Below are positions 44,034 through 55,017 of a DNA stretch of 64,000 nt, piece by piece. The stretch spans positions 186,001 through 250,000 of the forward strand of contig NZ_JSZO01000007.1 of the NCBI RefSeq assembly GCF_000801955.1. The letters are read 5' to 3'. Made by a program: the position numbers and the translations under genes. The notes beneath the pieces were generated by a model, which saw only the letters and a list, made by a program, of their open reading frames with translations, was not told where the DNA came from and made no database searches. How positions within the stretch are numbered: position 1 is the first letter of the stretch; every line of letters starts with the position of its first letter. The stretch comes from Ralstonia sp. A12. Its GTDB lineage: Bacteria > Pseudomonadota > Gammaproteobacteria > Burkholderiales > Burkholderiaceae.

Positions 44034-47000
44034 ATGAATTCGCCGCGCTTCGTCCACCTCCGTCTCCATTCCGAATACTCCGTCGTCGATGGCAATGTCC
44101 GTCTGGACGATGCCGTCAAGGCAGCCGCCAAAGATGGCATGGGCGCCCTGGCGCTGACCGACCTTGCCAACGCCTTCGGCCTGGTGCGCTTCTATAAGGA
44201 AGCGCGCGGCAAGGGCGTCAAGCCCATCGTCGGCGCCGACGTGTGGATCACCAATCACGATGAGCGCGACAAACCGGCACGTCTGTTGTTGCTGGTGCGT
44301 AACAAGCAGGGTTACCTGAACCTGTGCCAGTTGCTGGCGCGAGCGTGGCTGACCAACCAGCATCGCGGCCGCGCGGAAATCGCCCCTGAATGGTTCGACG
44401 AGCCCGGCGTAGAGGATGCGCCGCTTGCTACGGGGCTGCTGGCGCTGTCTGGCGGCATGGCGGGCGATGTCGGCATGGCGCTGGCCAACGGTAACGAAGC
44501 GCTGGCGCGCAAGCTGGCGACGAACTGGTCGCGCGTGTTTGAGGGCGCGTTCTACATCGAACTGCAGCGCGCCGGTCACGCCGGCACCGAGGCCTACATC
44601 CAGCAGGCTGTGAATCTGGCCGCGGCGATGCACCTGCCGGTGGTTGCCACGCATCCGGTGCAGTTCATGACACCGGACGATTTCACGGCGCACGAGGCGC
44701 GCACGTGCATTTCGGAAGGCGAGCTGCTCGCCAACCCGCGTCGCACCAAACGCTTCACGACGGATCAATACTTCAAGACACAGGACGAGATGTGCGCGCT
44801 GTTTGCCGACATCCCGTCTGCGCTGGCCAACGCGGTGCAGATCGCGCAGCGCTGCAACCTCACGCTGGAACTGGGCAAGCCCAAGCTGCCGCTGTTCCCG
44901 ACGCCCGACGGCATGTCGCTGGACGACTATCTTGTCCAGCTCGCCAAGGAGGGTCTCGAGAAACGCATGGAAGTGCTGTTCCCCGACGAGGCCGTGCGCG
45001 AATCCAAGCGCGCCGAGTACTACGCCCGCCTGGAATTCGAGACCGGCACCATCATCAAGATGGGCTTCCCGGGCTACTTCCTGATCGTGGCGGACTTCAT
45101 CAACTGGGCCAAGAACAACGGCGTGCCGGTGGGGCCGGGCCGGGGGTCGGGTGCGGGCTCGCTGGTGGCGTATGCGCTGGGCATTACCGATCTGGACCCG
45201 CTCAAGTACAACCTGCTGTTCGAGCGTTTCCTGAATCCGGAACGGGTGTCGATGCCCGACTTCGACATCGACTTCTGCCAGCACGGCCGCGACCGCGTCA
45301 TCCAGTACGTGAAAGAGAAGTACGGCAAGGACGCCGTCTCGCAGATCGCCACCTTCGGCACCATGGCCGCCAAGGCTGCGGTGCGCGACGTGGGCCGCGT
45401 GCTCGACCTCGGCTACAACTTTGTCGACGGCGTGGCCAAGCTGATCCCGTTCAAGCCGGGCAAGCTCGTCACGCTGGAAGAAGCCAAGAAGGAAGAGCCG
45501 CTGCTGGCCGAGCGCGAGGCGAACGAAGAAGAGGTCAAGCAGCTGCTGGAGCTTGCGCAGCGCGTGGAAGGCATGACGCGTAACGTCGGCATGCACGCGG
45601 GCGGTGTGCTGATCGCCCCGGGCAAGTTGACCGACTTCTGCCCGCTCTACACGCAAGGCGGGGAAGATGCTGGTGTCGTCAGCCAGTACGACAAGGACGA
45701 CGTGGAAGCCGTCGGCCTGGTCAAGTTCGACTTCTTGGGCCTGACCACGCTCACCATTCTCGACTGGGCCGAGCGCTACATCCGCATGCTCGATCCGTCC
45801 AAGGCGGACTGGAACTGCAGCCATATTCCGCTGACCGACAAACCGGCGTTCGACATCCTGAAGGCGGCCAACACCGTCGCTGTGTTCCAGCTGGAAAGCC
45901 GCGGCATGCAAGGCATGCTGAAGGACGCCAAGCCTGACCGCTTTGAAGACATCATCGCCCTGGTGGCGCTGTATCGCCCAGGTCCGATGGACCTGATCCC
46001 CAGCTTCTGCGCCCGTAAGCACGGCCGCGAGAAGGTGGAGTACCCCGACCCGCGCGTCGAGCCGGTGCTCAAGGAGACCTACGGCATCATGGTCTACCAG
46101 GAGCAGGTGATGCAGATGGCGCAGATCGTGGGCGGCTACTCGCTCGGCGGTGCGGACTTGCTGCGCCGTGCGATGGGTAAGAAGAAGGCCGAAGAGATGG
46201 CCGAGCACCGCGAGCTGTTCCGCGGCGGTGCGGCCAAGGACGGGCTCTCCACCGAAAAGGCCGACGAGATCTTCGACCTGATGGAGAAGTTCGCGGGCTA
46301 CGGCTTCAACAAGTCGCACGCGGCCGCGTATGCACTGCTGGCGTACTACACCGCGTGGCTGAAGGCGCATCACCCGGCCGAATTCATGGCGGCCAACATG
46401 TCGCTCGCCATGGACGACACCGACAAGGTGAAGATTCTCTACGACGATGCAGTCGGCAAGAACGGCCTGAAGGTTCTGCCGCCGGACATCAACGCCAGCC
46501 TGTACCGCTTCACGCCGACGGATGCCAAGACCATCCGCTATGGTCTGGGCGGTGTAAAGGGCAGCGGGCAGGGGGCCATTGAAGACATCCTGCGCGCGCG
46601 GGAGGAGGGGCCGTTCAAGGACCTGTTCAACTTCTGCGAGCGCGTTGACCGCCGGCAGGTCAATCGCCGCACGATCGAAGCGCTGGTGCGAGCCGGCGCC
46701 TTCGACAGCCTGAACGCGAACCGCGCACAGTTGCTGGCCTCGATCGGGCTGGCGATGGAAGCGGCAGAACAGAAGGCGGCCGCTGCCAATCAGGTCTCGC
46801 TCTTCGACCTGATGAGCGGTGACGACGCCGAGCAGCATGGCCCGGAACTCGTCGATGAACCGGCCTGGACCACCAAGCGCAAGCTGCAGGAAGAAAAGCA
46901 GGCGCTGGGCTTCTACCTGTCGGGCCATCTCTTCGACGAGTGTCGCGACGAGGTGCGCCGTTTCGCGCGCACGACGCTCGCCGACCTCGCCCAGGAAGTG

Positions 47001-47561
47001 ACCAACAAGGGCAACGGTGGTGGTGGGGGCGGCTATGGCAACCGCGACGCGCGCAACAAGACCGTGGCCGGCGTGATCGTCGGCCAGCGTACGCAGATGA
47101 CCCAGCGCGGCAAGATGCTGATCATCATGCTCGACGACGGCTCTGCCAGCGAAGCCACCGAAGTGACGGTCTTCAACGAAGTCTTCGAAGCCAATCGCGC
47201 GCTGTTCAAGGAAGACGAAGTGCTGATCGTGCAAGGCAGTGCCCGCCACGACATGTTCACGGGCGGCGTGCGCGTGACGGCCGAATCGGTCATGGACATG
47301 ACACAGGCGCGCGCCAAGTTTGCCCGTGCCATCCGGCTGTCAATGAACGGTAATTCGACGTCCGCCAAGTTGCGCGACTTGCTGACGCCGCTCGTGGCAA
47401 CCGATGGCAACGGCCTGTCGGTGCGCATCAGCTATCTCGGCGAGCAGGCTCGCTGCGAGGCTGTGTTGGGCGATGCCTGGCGTATCGTGCCAAGCGAGGA
47501 GGCGATCGCAGCGTTGCGTCAGGCGCTGGATGCCGAGAACGTACTCACGATGTACGACTGA
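44034..47561 (+). CDS. dnaE: DNA polymerase III alpha subunit
   Basis: Replicative polymerase, 1175 residues, full length. The N-terminal PHP domain starts [15 protein letters not shown]. The catalytic core includes [20 protein letters not shown] and the Asp pair [10 protein letters not shown] helix-hairpin-helix and a C-terminal OB-fold domain ([18 protein letters not shown]) follow. A Gly-rich loop ([11 protein letters not shown]) breaks the region just before the OB fold. No Shine-Dalgarno sequence is visible before the ATG. Divergent from trhO. Confidence 0.97.
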   Translation: MNSPRFVHLRLHSEYSVVDGNVRLDDAVKAAAKDGMGALALTDLANAFGLVRFYKEARGKGVKPIVGADVWITNHDERDKPARLLLLVRNKQGYLNLCQLLARAWLTNQHRGRAEIAPEWFDEPGVEDAPLATGLLALSGGMAGDVGMALANGNEALARKLATNWSRVFEGAFYIELQRAGHAGTEAYIQQAVNLAAAMHLPVVATHPVQFMTPDDFTAHEARTCISEGELLANPRRTKRFTTDQYFKTQDEMCALFADIPSALANAVQIAQRCNLTLELGKPKLPLFPTPDGMSLDDYLVQLAKEGLEKRMEVLFPDEAVRESKRAEYYARLEFETGTIIKMGFPGYFLIVADFINWAKNNGVPVGPGRGSGAGSLVAYALGITDLDPLKYNLLFERFLNPERVSMPDFDIDFCQHGRDRVIQYVKEKYGKDAVSQIATFGTMAAKAAVRDVGRVLDLGYNFVDGVAKLIPFKPGKLVTLEEAKKEEPLLAEREANEEEVKQLLELAQRVEGMTRNVGMHAGGVLIAPGKLTDFCPLYTQGGEDAGVVSQYDKDDVEAVGLVKFDFLGLTTLTILDWAERYIRMLDPSKADWNCSHIPLTDKPAFDILKAANTVAVFQLESRGMQGMLKDAKPDRFEDIIALVALYRPGPMDLIPSFCARKHGREKVEYPDPRVEPVLKETYGIMVYQEQVMQMAQIVGGYSLGGADLLRRAMGKKKAEEMAEHRELFRGGAAKDGLSTEKADEIFDLMEKFAGYGFNKSHAAAYALLAYYTAWLKAHHPAEFMAANMSLAMDDTDKVKILYDDAVGKNGLKVLPPDINASLYRFTPTDAKTIRYGLGGVKGSGQGAIEDILRAREEGPFKDLFNFCERVDRRQVNRRTIEALVRAGAFDSLNANRAQLLASIGLAMEAAEQKAAAANQVSLFDLMSGDDAEQHGPELVDEPAWTTKRKLQEEKQALGFYLSGHLFDECRDEVRRFARTTLADLAQEVTNKGNGGGGGGYGNRDARNKTVAGVIVGQRTQMTQRGKMLIIMLDDGSASEATEVTVFNEVFEANRALFKEDEVLIVQGSARHDMFTGGVRVTAESVMDMTQARAKFARAIRLSMNGNSTSAKLRDLLTPLVATDGNGLSVRISYLGEQARCEAVLGDAWRIVPSEEAIAALRQALDAENVLTMYD

Positions 47562-47583
47562 TTCGAAGAGGGTGCCAGGGGGC

Positions 47584-47602
47584 GCCCTCGCCGGGCGAGG
47601 GC
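47584..47602. repeat. Perfect GC hairpin between dnaE and a glycosyltransferase gene
   Basis: GCCCTCGC-CGG-GCGAGGGC, within GGCGCC-flanked sequence. No T-run; possibly a REP-like element or an mRNA-processing hairpin. Confidence 0.45.
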
Positions 47603-47645
47603 CCGGCGCCACAGCAGACTTCACACGATTACACCCTAAGCACCC

Positions 47646-48713
47646 ATGAATGTCGGAATCTCGTGCAACGCGCTGGGTTACAGCGGCGGTAGCGAGCGCT
47701 ATGCGATGGATCTGGTCCGCGGCCTGCATGAGCGCGCCATCCGTCCTGTGTTCTTTGCCAAAACGGTCGACAAGGCGCTCCCTGAGTACGCCCAGGTCAA
47801 GGCCATCGCACTGCCTACGCGCAAGCTGACGGGCAAGCTCAACGACCATGCCTTCGGCTGGTTGGTGCGTCATCTGGTCAAGCGCGAGCACGTCGACCTG
47901 ATGATTGGATGTAATCGCACCGGGGCGTCGGATATCGCCATCTGCGGTGGTACGCATATCGGTTATCTCAAGAGCTTTCCCAAGGCGCCAGCCTTCTGGG
48001 ATCGCCAGCAGATTGCGCTGGAGCGTCGCGACTACGTGCGCTCGCACGTGATCGTCGCGCACTCGAAGCTGATGGCGCAGGAGGTGCTCGACTACTACGA
48101 CATCCCTGAAGCCAAGGTGAAGACGGTCTATCCCCCTGTGGACGAAGCCAAGTTCTCGCTGGTGGATGAAGTCGAGCGCCAGCGCCTGCGCGACGAACTG
48201 GGCTTTTCCAAGGACCGTGTCACGTTTGTGTTCCCCTCGTCGAGTCACAAACGCAAGGGGTATCCGCTGCTGGAGGCATTCTTCTCCAAGACGGATTTGC
48301 CGGTACAGCTAGTGGTGATTGGGCGGCCAGTGTCGTCATCCTCGCCGAACATCCGTTACCTTGGTTATCGCAAAGACGTCGAGAACGTCTACCGTGCGGC
48401 GGACTACACGATCCTCGCCTCGCACTATGAGCCGTTCGGGTTGATCGGGGTGGAGTCCGTGTTGTGCGGCACGCCGGCTGTGCTGGCGAGCAACATCGCC
48501 TGTACCGAGGTCATTTCCGACGAGGGTGCGCCGACTTTCAATGTGAGCGATCCGGCTACGCTTGCCCGCACCATCGAGGCGGCAGTGGCACGCGCGCAAG
48601 CCGGGCAGGCGCGCCTGGCGAACCCGCGCGAACATCTGCGCTATGACCCGGGCATCGGTGCCCATATCGATGCCTTGCTGGCCCTCGCACCTAGCGCCGG
48701 GGTACCCCGATGA
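47646..48713 (+). CDS. Glycosyltransferase family 4 (GT-B)
   Basis: GT-B glycosyltransferase, 355 residues, probably adding a sugar to lipopolysaccharide core or O-antigen. Features: N-terminal ISCNALGYSGGSERYAMDLVR and the C-terminal nucleotide-sugar motif SHYEPFGLIGVESVLCGTPAV with the E-x7-E pattern. First of four same-strand envelope genes; its stop overlaps the next gene by 4 bp (ATGA). Confidence 0.9.
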   Translation: MNVGISCNALGYSGGSERYAMDLVRGLHERAIRPVFFAKTVDKALPEYAQVKAIALPTRKLTGKLNDHAFGWLVRHLVKREHVDLMIGCNRTGASDIAICGGTHIGYLKSFPKAPAFWDRQQIALERRDYVRSHVIVAHSKLMAQEVLDYYDIPEAKVKTVYPPVDEAKFSLVDEVERQRLRDELGFSKDRVTFVFPSSSHKRKGYPLLEAFFSKTDLPVQLVVIGRPVSSSSPNIRYLGYRKDVENVYRAADYTILASHYEPFGLIGVESVLCGTPAVLASNIACTEVISDEGAPTFNVSDPATLARTIEAAVARAQAGQARLANPREHLRYDPGIGAHIDALLALAPSAGVPR

Positions 48714-49990
48714 ACACGATGGTGCAACGCGGCCGGGCCGTCGTGTCTTGCGTCCCGGTGGTTTTGGCTGTGCTGGGGATATTCGTTCTGCCGGCGCTGA
48801 TGCTGTCGATGCATAACGCGGCTTTCCTGGCGTTCCTGCTGCTGTTGGTGTCCGCACTTTGGTCGATGCTGGCGGGGTATTCGGAGTTGAAGGATCGGCT
48901 GCTTGCGATGTGGCGCGAGCACTGTTGGTTGATCCTCGCCATGGCGGCAATGCCGACGGCGATGCTGGTGAGTGCGTTGCTGAATCAAGCAGCCTCAGTG
49001 CACATACCTTTTGCCTACGGACGGCTATGGTTGTTCGGGTTTGTGTTGTTTGCACTGCTGCAGTTGCCATCGCGGCAATTGCAGCAGGTACAGTGGGGCA
49101 GTATTGTAGGCGCCCTCGGCTCCATGGTTTGGGCTTATCTGGATCTACGTATTGGTCGTTCCGATCATGTCGCGGCGTTCGCCAATCCTATCCCGTTTGG
49201 GAATCTATCTCTGCTACTTGGGTTGTTTTCGCTGATCTCGATCGGTTGGTCGTGGAGCGGTGGCAAAGCGCTGATCGCATTGCGTGTACTCGCTGGTATT
49301 GGTGGTGTGTACGCGTCGTATCTGTCACAGGCTCGCGGTGGCTGGGTTGCCATTCCGGTGCTGTTCTGCATTGCGGTGGCGACTTTACGGGATGTATCGC
49401 GATGGAAGCGTATGGGCGTGTTGGTTGGTCTTCTTATTCTGCTGACGGCGATCGCGGCGTCGTCTGGCATGGTTCGTGACCGTCTTGAGCAAGCGATGCA
49501 GGATGTTGACGCGTATCGGGCGGGGCAGGTCGATACTTCAATGGGTATCCGCTTCCAGTTATGGAAGGCCTCTGCATCGATGTTGGCGCAGCATCCGATT
49601 GCAGGGGTTGGCCCCGGCCAGTTCAAGTCGAATCTTGAGGCGCGATATCGCAAAGGTGAGATCACTGAGAGGGCTGCATCCGTGGAGCATGCCCACAACG
49701 AGTTTCTATACAATGGCGCCACGCTTGGCGTGCTGGGCATTGGCGCATTGCTGGCGCTGTATCTGGTGCCTGCCGCGTACTTCCTGCGCGCCGCGCTGTG
49801 CGATGACCGCGTCCTACGGACCACCGGGGCCATGGGCCTCACGTTGTGCGTCGGCTTCATCCTGTTTGGGCTGACCGAGGTGATGCTTATCATCGCGCAG
49901 ACCGTGGTGTTCTACAGCGTGATGGTGGCCGTGTTCACCGCGCATATCCACCGGCGCCGCCAAGAGCTTGGCGCCAATCCTGTTCTCTGA
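48710..49990 (+). CDS. O-antigen ligase-like membrane protein
   Basis: Polytopic inner-membrane protein with about ten to twelve TM segments, 426 residues, of the Wzy_C/WaaL type. The periplasmic loop contains GQFKSNLEARYRKGE and the conserved EHAHNEFLYNG (His-Asn region), typical of O-antigen ligases; QARGGWVA matches the family Arg motif. It would join O-antigen to lipid A-core. Overlaps the preceding GT4 gene by 4 bp. Confidence 0.88.
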   Translation: MNTMVQRGRAVVSCVPVVLAVLGIFVLPALMLSMHNAAFLAFLLLLVSALWSMLAGYSELKDRLLAMWREHCWLILAMAAMPTAMLVSALLNQAASVHIPFAYGRLWLFGFVLFALLQLPSRQLQQVQWGSIVGALGSMVWAYLDLRIGRSDHVAAFANPIPFGNLSLLLGLFSLISIGWSWSGGKALIALRVLAGIGGVYASYLSQARGGWVAIPVLFCIAVATLRDVSRWKRMGVLVGLLILLTAIAASSGMVRDRLEQAMQDVDAYRAGQVDTSMGIRFQLWKASASMLAQHPIAGVGPGQFKSNLEARYRKGEITERAASVEHAHNEFLYNGATLGVLGIGALLALYLVPAAYFLRAALCDDRVLRTTGAMGLTLCVGFILFGLTEVMLIIAQTVVFYSVMVAVFTAHIHRRRQELGANPVL

Positions 49991-50002
49991 GATCGTCTTC
50001 GC

Positions 50003-50776
50003 ATGTCTGCATCCAATCGAGCCACGCTCGCCGTCATCATCGTCGCCAAGAATGAAGCCGCCGACATCGGCGATTGCATCCGCTCGGTGCGCGACTGGGC
50101 CGACGACGTCATCGTCTTCGATTCCGGCAGCACCGATGGCACGCAAGACATCTGCCGCGAGTTGGGCGCCCGTGTGTTCGAAACGGACTGGCCGGGCTAC
50201 GGCGAGCAGTCCAACCGCGCACTGCGCGAGGCGCGCACCGACTGGGTCCTGTCGCTGGACGCCGACGAGCGCATCAGCCCCGAGCTGCGGGCCGAGATGA
50301 TCGCCGTGCTCGAGTCCGGCAGCACGCATACGGTGTACTCCATGCCGCGCAGTTCGAGTTTCTGTGGTCGCTTCATGAAGCATTCGGGCTGGTGGCCGGA
50401 TCGCATTCGCCGTTTCTTCAAGCGCGAGCAGGTGACCTTCTTCGATGCGCCGGTGCACTCGCACCTGGTGTTCCAAGGCACCGTCGGCGATTTTCGTGCG
50501 CCGATCATCCACTATTCGATTCCTGATCTGAAGGCCGCGCTCGACAAGGCCAACGACTACTCGACCGCCGGTGCAGCCGCAGCCTATGCCAAGGGCAAGC
50601 GCGCATCGCTGGGGAGTGCGATCGGTCACGGGCTGTGGGCGTTTATTCGGACCTACATCATCCAGCGCGGTTTCCTGGATGGCGCGGAAGGCTTCATGCT
50701 GGCTGTGTCCAACGCAGAGGGCACGTACTACCGCTACATCAAGCTGATGATGCTGCACCGTCATGGCAAGCGCTGA
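50003..50776 (+). CDS. Glycosyltransferase family 2 (WaaE/KdtX-like)
   Basis: GT-A glycosyltransferase of the LPS-core type, 257 residues. The N-terminus has VIIVAKNEAADIGDCIRS; the metal-binding DxD-type motif is in VLSLDADERI. Relatives transfer glucose or heptose to the inner core. It overlaps the next gene by 14 bp. Confidence 0.88.
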   Translation: MSASNRATLAVIIVAKNEAADIGDCIRSVRDWADDVIVFDSGSTDGTQDICRELGARVFETDWPGYGEQSNRALREARTDWVLSLDADERISPELRAEMIAVLESGSTHTVYSMPRSSSFCGRFMKHSGWWPDRIRRFFKREQVTFFDAPVHSHLVFQGTVGDFRAPIIHYSIPDLKAALDKANDYSTAGAAAAYAKGKRASLGSAIGHGLWAFIRTYIIQRGFLDGAEGFMLAVSNAEGTYYRYIKLMMLHRHGKR

Positions 50777-51605
50777 TTGCCCGCGTCGCGTCGCTCTGAT
50801 CGTCACGACATACAACCGACCGGACGCGCTTGCCCGCGTGCTGGCTGGTTGCGGCGCGCAGACCGACACAGCGTTTGATGTGATCGTCGCCGACGATGGC
50901 TCGCGCGACGAGACGCGTCTGGCGGTGGAGGCCGCTGCCAAGACGGCAACGTACCCGCTGCGCCATGTCTGGCACCCCGATGACGGCTTCCGCGCGGCTG
51001 AGATCCGCAATCGTGGTGTGCTGGCCACAGAGGCCGATTACCTTGTCTTTCTCGATGGCGACTGCGTGCCGCGCCCTGACTTTGTCGCCCGGCATCGTGC
51101 GCTGGCCGAGTCGGGGCGGTTGCTGTCCGGCAGCCGCATCCTGCTGAGTGAAGCGATGACGCGCGAGGTTGTCGCGCAGCAGACTGACATTCACCTGAAG
51201 GATCGCGGCTATTGGTTCAGCGCGTGGCGCGCCGGCCGCATCAACAAGTTCCTGCCGCTGCTGGTGCCGGGTCTGCCGGTGCCGCGCACGTTCAAGGACA
51301 CCAGCCTGCGCGGCATCAAGAGCTGCAACCTGGGTGTGTGGCGCAGCGATTTTGAGCGCGTGAACGGTTTCGACCAGAGCTTCGTCGGCTGGGGTCATGA
51401 AGATGCCGATTTGGCTGTGCGCCTGTACAACGCCGGTGTGCGCCGCAAGCGCGGTTTCTGTGCCACCGAGGTCTTCCACCTGTGGCACCGCGAACAATCT
51501 CGCGAGCAGGAAAGCCCTAACTATCGTCGCATGATGGCGCGCCGCAATACGGATGTCATTCGCGCTGAGGCGGGGCTGGCAGAACTGCGCGGGCAAGGCG
51601 CCTGA
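50763..51605 (+). CDS. Glycosyltransferase family 2, galactosyltransferase-like
   Basis: 280 residues, GT-A fold: LIVTTYNRPDALARVL, VIVADDGS, and LDGDCVPRPDF (DxD), with the C-terminal galactosyltransferase-type GWGHEDADLAVRLYNAG. Last of the plus-strand sugar-transfer genes; overlaps its upstream partner by 14 bp. It converges on the GT25 gene with a 16-bp gap. Confidence 0.88.
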   Translation: MASADCPRRVALIVTTYNRPDALARVLAGCGAQTDTAFDVIVADDGSRDETRLAVEAAAKTATYPLRHVWHPDDGFRAAEIRNRGVLATEADYLVFLDGDCVPRPDFVARHRALAESGRLLSGSRILLSEAMTREVVAQQTDIHLKDRGYWFSAWRAGRINKFLPLLVPGLPVPRTFKDTSLRGIKSCNLGVWRSDFERVNGFDQSFVGWGHEDADLAVRLYNAGVRRKRGFCATEVFHLWHREQSREQESPNYRRMMARRNTDVIRAEAGLAELRGQGA

Positions 51606-51621
51606 GCCGGCGCCTTCGCGC

Positions 51622-52404
51622 TCACCAGGTCTTCTTCTGCTTGGCGATGCCGCGGAAGGGACGCACGAAGATCTGATACAGGAACTTGTGCACGAAGAAC
51701 AGGTGCAGGCGATGGCGGAGCCACCGCTGGTTATCGCCTTCGCGGCCCTTGATGACGCGATCGGCTTCCAGGTTGGAGCCGCTGTCGAAATCCTGCACGC
51801 TGATCACATAGGGCACGACCGCACGCATCTGCACGATGCCCTCGCGCTCGAACTTGGACCAGTAGTCTGCCGCCAGCCACACGGGGTAGAGCTGCTCGAC
51901 CATGCGTTTGGCCGCTGCGCGTGTGACGAAATAGCCGTGCGCCAACCACTGGTTGTTCGCCAGCTTCACCATATCGTGGCCAGCGTTGAGCGGTTTCGCG
52001 CTGCGCTTGTGGTAACGGTCGATGTGCGTGAGCAGTGTCACCACGGGTTCGTCGGGTGAGACCTGTTGCATCAGCGCATCGAGCACGGCGGGCACATCGA
52101 CCCCAAGCTTCGCGTCATCCTCCAGGATGAGTGCGTAGGGCAGGTCCTGCTCCAGCATCGCGCGGTAGACGCCCAGGTGGCTCAGTGCGCAGCCAACCTC
52201 GCCGACGGTCAGCGAGCGGCTTTCGGCAACGGCGCGGGCTTGGTCGTAGTGGCGCGCCAGTTCATCGGCGGGGAGTGCTTTGCCGTACACGCCGGGAAAG
52301 CGCGTGTGCGGCAGGCCAAGTGCGTCGAGCTGGTCTTCGAGCGCTTGGCGTCGGCTGACGTCGTGCTCGAGGTTGATGAAGAACGTGGGAACGCGCGAAC
52401 TCAT
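51622..52404 (-). CDS. Glycosyltransferase family 25 (LPS/LOS type)
   Basis: 260 residues, GT25 fold: FFINLEHDVSRRQALEDQL, EVGCALSHLGVYRAMLEQ and the catalytic-region ALILEDDAKLG. GT25 enzymes add galactose or glucose to lipooligosaccharide. Encoded opposite to its neighbours, with msbA divergent from it. Confidence 0.9.
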   Translation of the reverse strand: MSSRVPTFFINLEHDVSRRQALEDQLDALGLPHTRFPGVYGKALPADELARHYDQARAVAESRSLTVGEVGCALSHLGVYRAMLEQDLPYALILEDDAKLGVDVPAVLDALMQQVSPDEPVVTLLTHIDRYHKRSAKPLNAGHDMVKLANNQWLAHGYFVTRAAAKRMVEQLYPVWLAADYWSKFEREGIVQMRAVVPYVISVQDFDSGSNLEADRVIKGREGDNQRWLRHRLHLFFVHKFLYQIFVRPFRGIAKQKKTW

Positions 52405-52484
52405 GCGGAAGAATCAGGTGACGCAGCAATGCGCCTTGGCTGTGGATTGTGCTGCCAGGATGGGCCGGAACAGGCGCATTGCCG

Positions 52485-52490
52485 TAAAAT
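52485..52490 (+). promoter_or_regulatory. -10 element (TAAAAT) for msbA
   Basis: Lies in the same 14-mer (ATTGCCGTAAAATG, 52478-52491) found before xseB. About 100 bp before the msbA start. Confidence 0.35.
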
Positions 52491-52592
52491 GCCGGGTCGC
52501 CCGTCTGTCGGATGGCAGGCGCGCCATGCACATGTTGTCGGCAGTGCACGTTGCGATGCGGCGCAATCTGCCCACCCTTATTTGAAAACGCC

Positions 52593-54362
52593 GTGAGTAT
52601 ACAAGCAAAGTCTGACCATCAAGACCCCTCCAAGCCGCTGCTCAAGCGCTTGTGGACGTACCTGCGTCCTGAGCTCACTGCGTTCATCCTGTCCATGGTT
52701 GCCATGGGCGTGGTGGCGGCCACGGAAGGGATCATCCCCAAGGTCGTGAAGGATCTGCTGGACCAGGGCTTTGGCGGTGAATACGCCGGCAAGCTGTGGC
52801 AGGTGCCGGCCATGCTGGTGGGCATTGCCGTAGTACGCGGCGTGGCGCAGTTTGCGTCCACCTATTTGCTGAGCCTGGTGTCGAACAAGGTGCTGCTGAA
52901 CCTGCGCGTGAAGATGTTCGAGCGTCTGTTGCAGGCGCCGGCGTCGTACTACCAGCAGAACACGGCGGCGTCGATCATCAACGCCGTGATCTTCGAGGTT
53001 AACCAGGTGCTGCAGGTGCTGACCGGCGTGTTCATCACGATGGTGCGTGACTCGATGACGGTGCTCGCGCTGCTGGTCTTCCTCTTCTACACCAACTGGC
53101 GCCTGACGCTGGTGGTGGCGGTGATCCTGCCGATCATCGGCCTGCTGATGTCGCGCATCAACCGCCGCCTGCGCTCGCTCAACCGCGAGAGCCAGAACCT
53201 GACCAACCAGGCCGCCTACGTGGTGGAAGAGGCTGTCGGTGGGTACAAGGTCGTCAAGCTGCATGGCGGCGAGGCCTATGAAACGTTGCGCTTCAACGCC
53301 ATGACCAACCGCCTGCGCAGCTATGCCATGCGCGTGGCCGTGGCCGGCGGCCTGAATCAACCGGTGACGCAGTTTTTGGCGGCGCTGGCGCTGTCCATCA
53401 TCCTGGCGATCGCCATGATGCAGGCGCAGGCCAACCAGACGACGGTCGGCGGCTTTACCGGTTTCGTGATGGCGATGCTGCTGCTGATCTCGCCGCTCAA
53501 GCACCTGACGGACGTGAACCAACCCCTGCAGCGTGGCCTGACTGCCGCAGAGTTCATCTTCGGCCTGATTGATACGCCCATCGAACCGCAGGAAGGCGGC
53601 AAGCGCATTGACCGTGCCCGCGGCGATATCCGTTTCGATCGTGTGACCTTCCGCTACGGCGCGGATGGCAAAGCGGCGCTCGACAATGTCGACCTGCATG
53701 TGAAGCCGGGTGAAGTGGTTGCGCTTGTCGGCCCTTCGGGTAGCGGCAAGACCACGCTGGTGAACCTGATGCCGCGCTTCTTTGATCCGACCTCGGGCAC
53801 CATCTCGCTCGATGGCGACGCGCTGTCCGACCTGTCGCTGCAGGACCTGCGCCGTCAGATCGCCTTCGTGAGCCAGGACGTGGTGCTGTTCAACGACACC
53901 ATTGCCGCCAACGTGGCGTATGGCGCGCGTGACGCATCCGAGATCGACATGGCGCGTGTACGTCGCGCACTGGAAGCCGCTTACCTGACGGACATGGTGG
54001 ACAACCTGCCGGAAGGAATCGACACCAACATCGGCGACAACGGCTCGAAGCTGTCCGGCGGCCAGCGCCAGCGCATGGCGATTGCGCGTGCCATCTACAA
54101 GGACGCACCGATCCTGATCCTGGATGAGGCGACCTCTGCGCTCGACTCGGAATCCGAACGCCAGGTGCAGGCTGCGCTCGAACGGTTGATGGAAGGCCGC
54201 ACGACGCTGGTGATCGCGCACCGCCTGTCGACCATCGAAAACGCGGATCGCATCATCGTGCTGGAGCACGGCAAGATTGCCGAAGCCGGCACGCACCGCG
54301 AACTCATCGACCGCGATGGGTTGTATGCTGGACTGCATCGCATCCAGTTCGCCACGCAGTAA
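52593..54362 (+). CDS. msbA: Lipid A export ABC transporter, MsbA type
   Basis: Half-transporter ABC exporter flipping lipid A-core across the inner membrane; 589 residues. Six TM segments occupy about residues 20-300; the ATPase has Walker [10 protein letters not shown], signature LSGGQRQR, Walker [13 protein letters not shown] and H-loop IAHRLST. GTG at 52593 ([15 protein letters not shown]) is chosen because the earlier frame reads through non-coding sequence. Neighbouring LPS glycosyltransferases and the O-antigen-ligase-like gene fit this role. Confidence 0.93.
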   Translation: MSIQAKSDHQDPSKPLLKRLWTYLRPELTAFILSMVAMGVVAATEGIIPKVVKDLLDQGFGGEYAGKLWQVPAMLVGIAVVRGVAQFASTYLLSLVSNKVLLNLRVKMFERLLQAPASYYQQNTAASIINAVIFEVNQVLQVLTGVFITMVRDSMTVLALLVFLFYTNWRLTLVVAVILPIIGLLMSRINRRLRSLNRESQNLTNQAAYVVEEAVGGYKVVKLHGGEAYETLRFNAMTNRLRSYAMRVAVAGGLNQPVTQFLAALALSIILAIAMMQAQANQTTVGGFTGFVMAMLLLISPLKHLTDVNQPLQRGLTAAEFIFGLIDTPIEPQEGGKRIDRARGDIRFDRVTFRYGADGKAALDNVDLHVKPGEVVALVGPSGSGKTTLVNLMPRFFDPTSGTISLDGDALSDLSLQDLRRQIAFVSQDVVLFNDTIAANVAYGARDASEIDMARVRRALEAAYLTDMVDNLPEGIDTNIGDNGSKLSGGQRQRMAIARAIYKDAPILILDEATSALDSESERQVQAALERLMEGRTTLVIAHRLSTIENADRIIVLEHGKIAEAGTHRELIDRDGLYAGLHRIQFATQ

Positions 54363-54407
54363 ATCCCCTGGGCGGCGTGCTCAAGATGCTCAATCCAAGG
54401 AGACATC

Positions 54408-55004
54408 GTGACGACCACCACGCCGCCCATCAGCCGGTTCCCCGTTCCTGAGCTGGCTGACATTCCGGAAGATATTCGCGCGCGCATCCTTGAGGTGCAG
54501 GAGAAGACCGGCTTCGTGCCGAACGTCTTCCTTGCGCTGTCGCATCGGCCCGATGAGTGCCGCGCCTTCTTTGCCTACCATGATGCGCTGATGCTGCGCG
54601 AAGGCAGCAGCCTGACCAAGGGCGAGCGCGAGATGATCGTGGTCGCCACATCCGGCGCCAACCAGTGCCTGTATTGCGTGGTCGCACACGGCGCCATCCT
54701 GCGCATCTACGAGAAGAATCCGCTCGTGGCCGACCAGGTTGCCGTCAACCACCGCAAGGCCGACATCACCCCGCGCCAGCGCGCCATGCTCGATTTTGCG
54801 ATGAAGGTTTGCAACGCCTCGCACACCGTCAATGAAGCCGACTACGACGCGTTGCGCGTGCATGGCTTCGATGACGAGGACATCTGGGACATCGCTGGCA
54901 TCACGGCCTTTTTCGGTTTGTCGAACCGCATGGCGAACGTGATTTCGATGCGGCCGAACGATGAGTTCTTCCTGATGGGCCGCCTGCCGCGCGAGAAGAA
55001 GTAG
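54408..55004 (+). CDS. AhpD-like peroxidase-related protein
   Basis: Carboxymuconolactone-decarboxylase/AhpD-fold protein, 198 residues, with the redox CxxC motif in NQCLYCVVAHG near residue 85, of the uncharacterised peroxidase-related (TIGR01926-like) group. GTG start with AAGGAGA before it. 45 bp after msbA, same strand; convergent with the LysR gene (13-bp gap). Confidence 0.9.
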   Translation: MTTTTPPISRFPVPELADIPEDIRARILEVQEKTGFVPNVFLALSHRPDECRAFFAYHDALMLREGSSLTKGEREMIVVATSGANQCLYCVVAHGAILRIYEKNPLVADQVAVNHRKADITPRQRAMLDFAMKVCNASHTVNEADYDALRVHGFDDEDIWDIAGITAFFGLSNRMANVISMRPNDEFFLMGRLPREKK

Positions 55005-55017
55005 GACGCCGGTCGGT

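Noticed and set aside
43884-47249. Huge minus-strand open frame (trhO frame extended 3.3 kb antisense to dnaE)
   Set aside because: The TrhO family starts at 43883; the extension is antisense to dnaE and has a mirrored-codon composition typical of GC-rich shadow frames.
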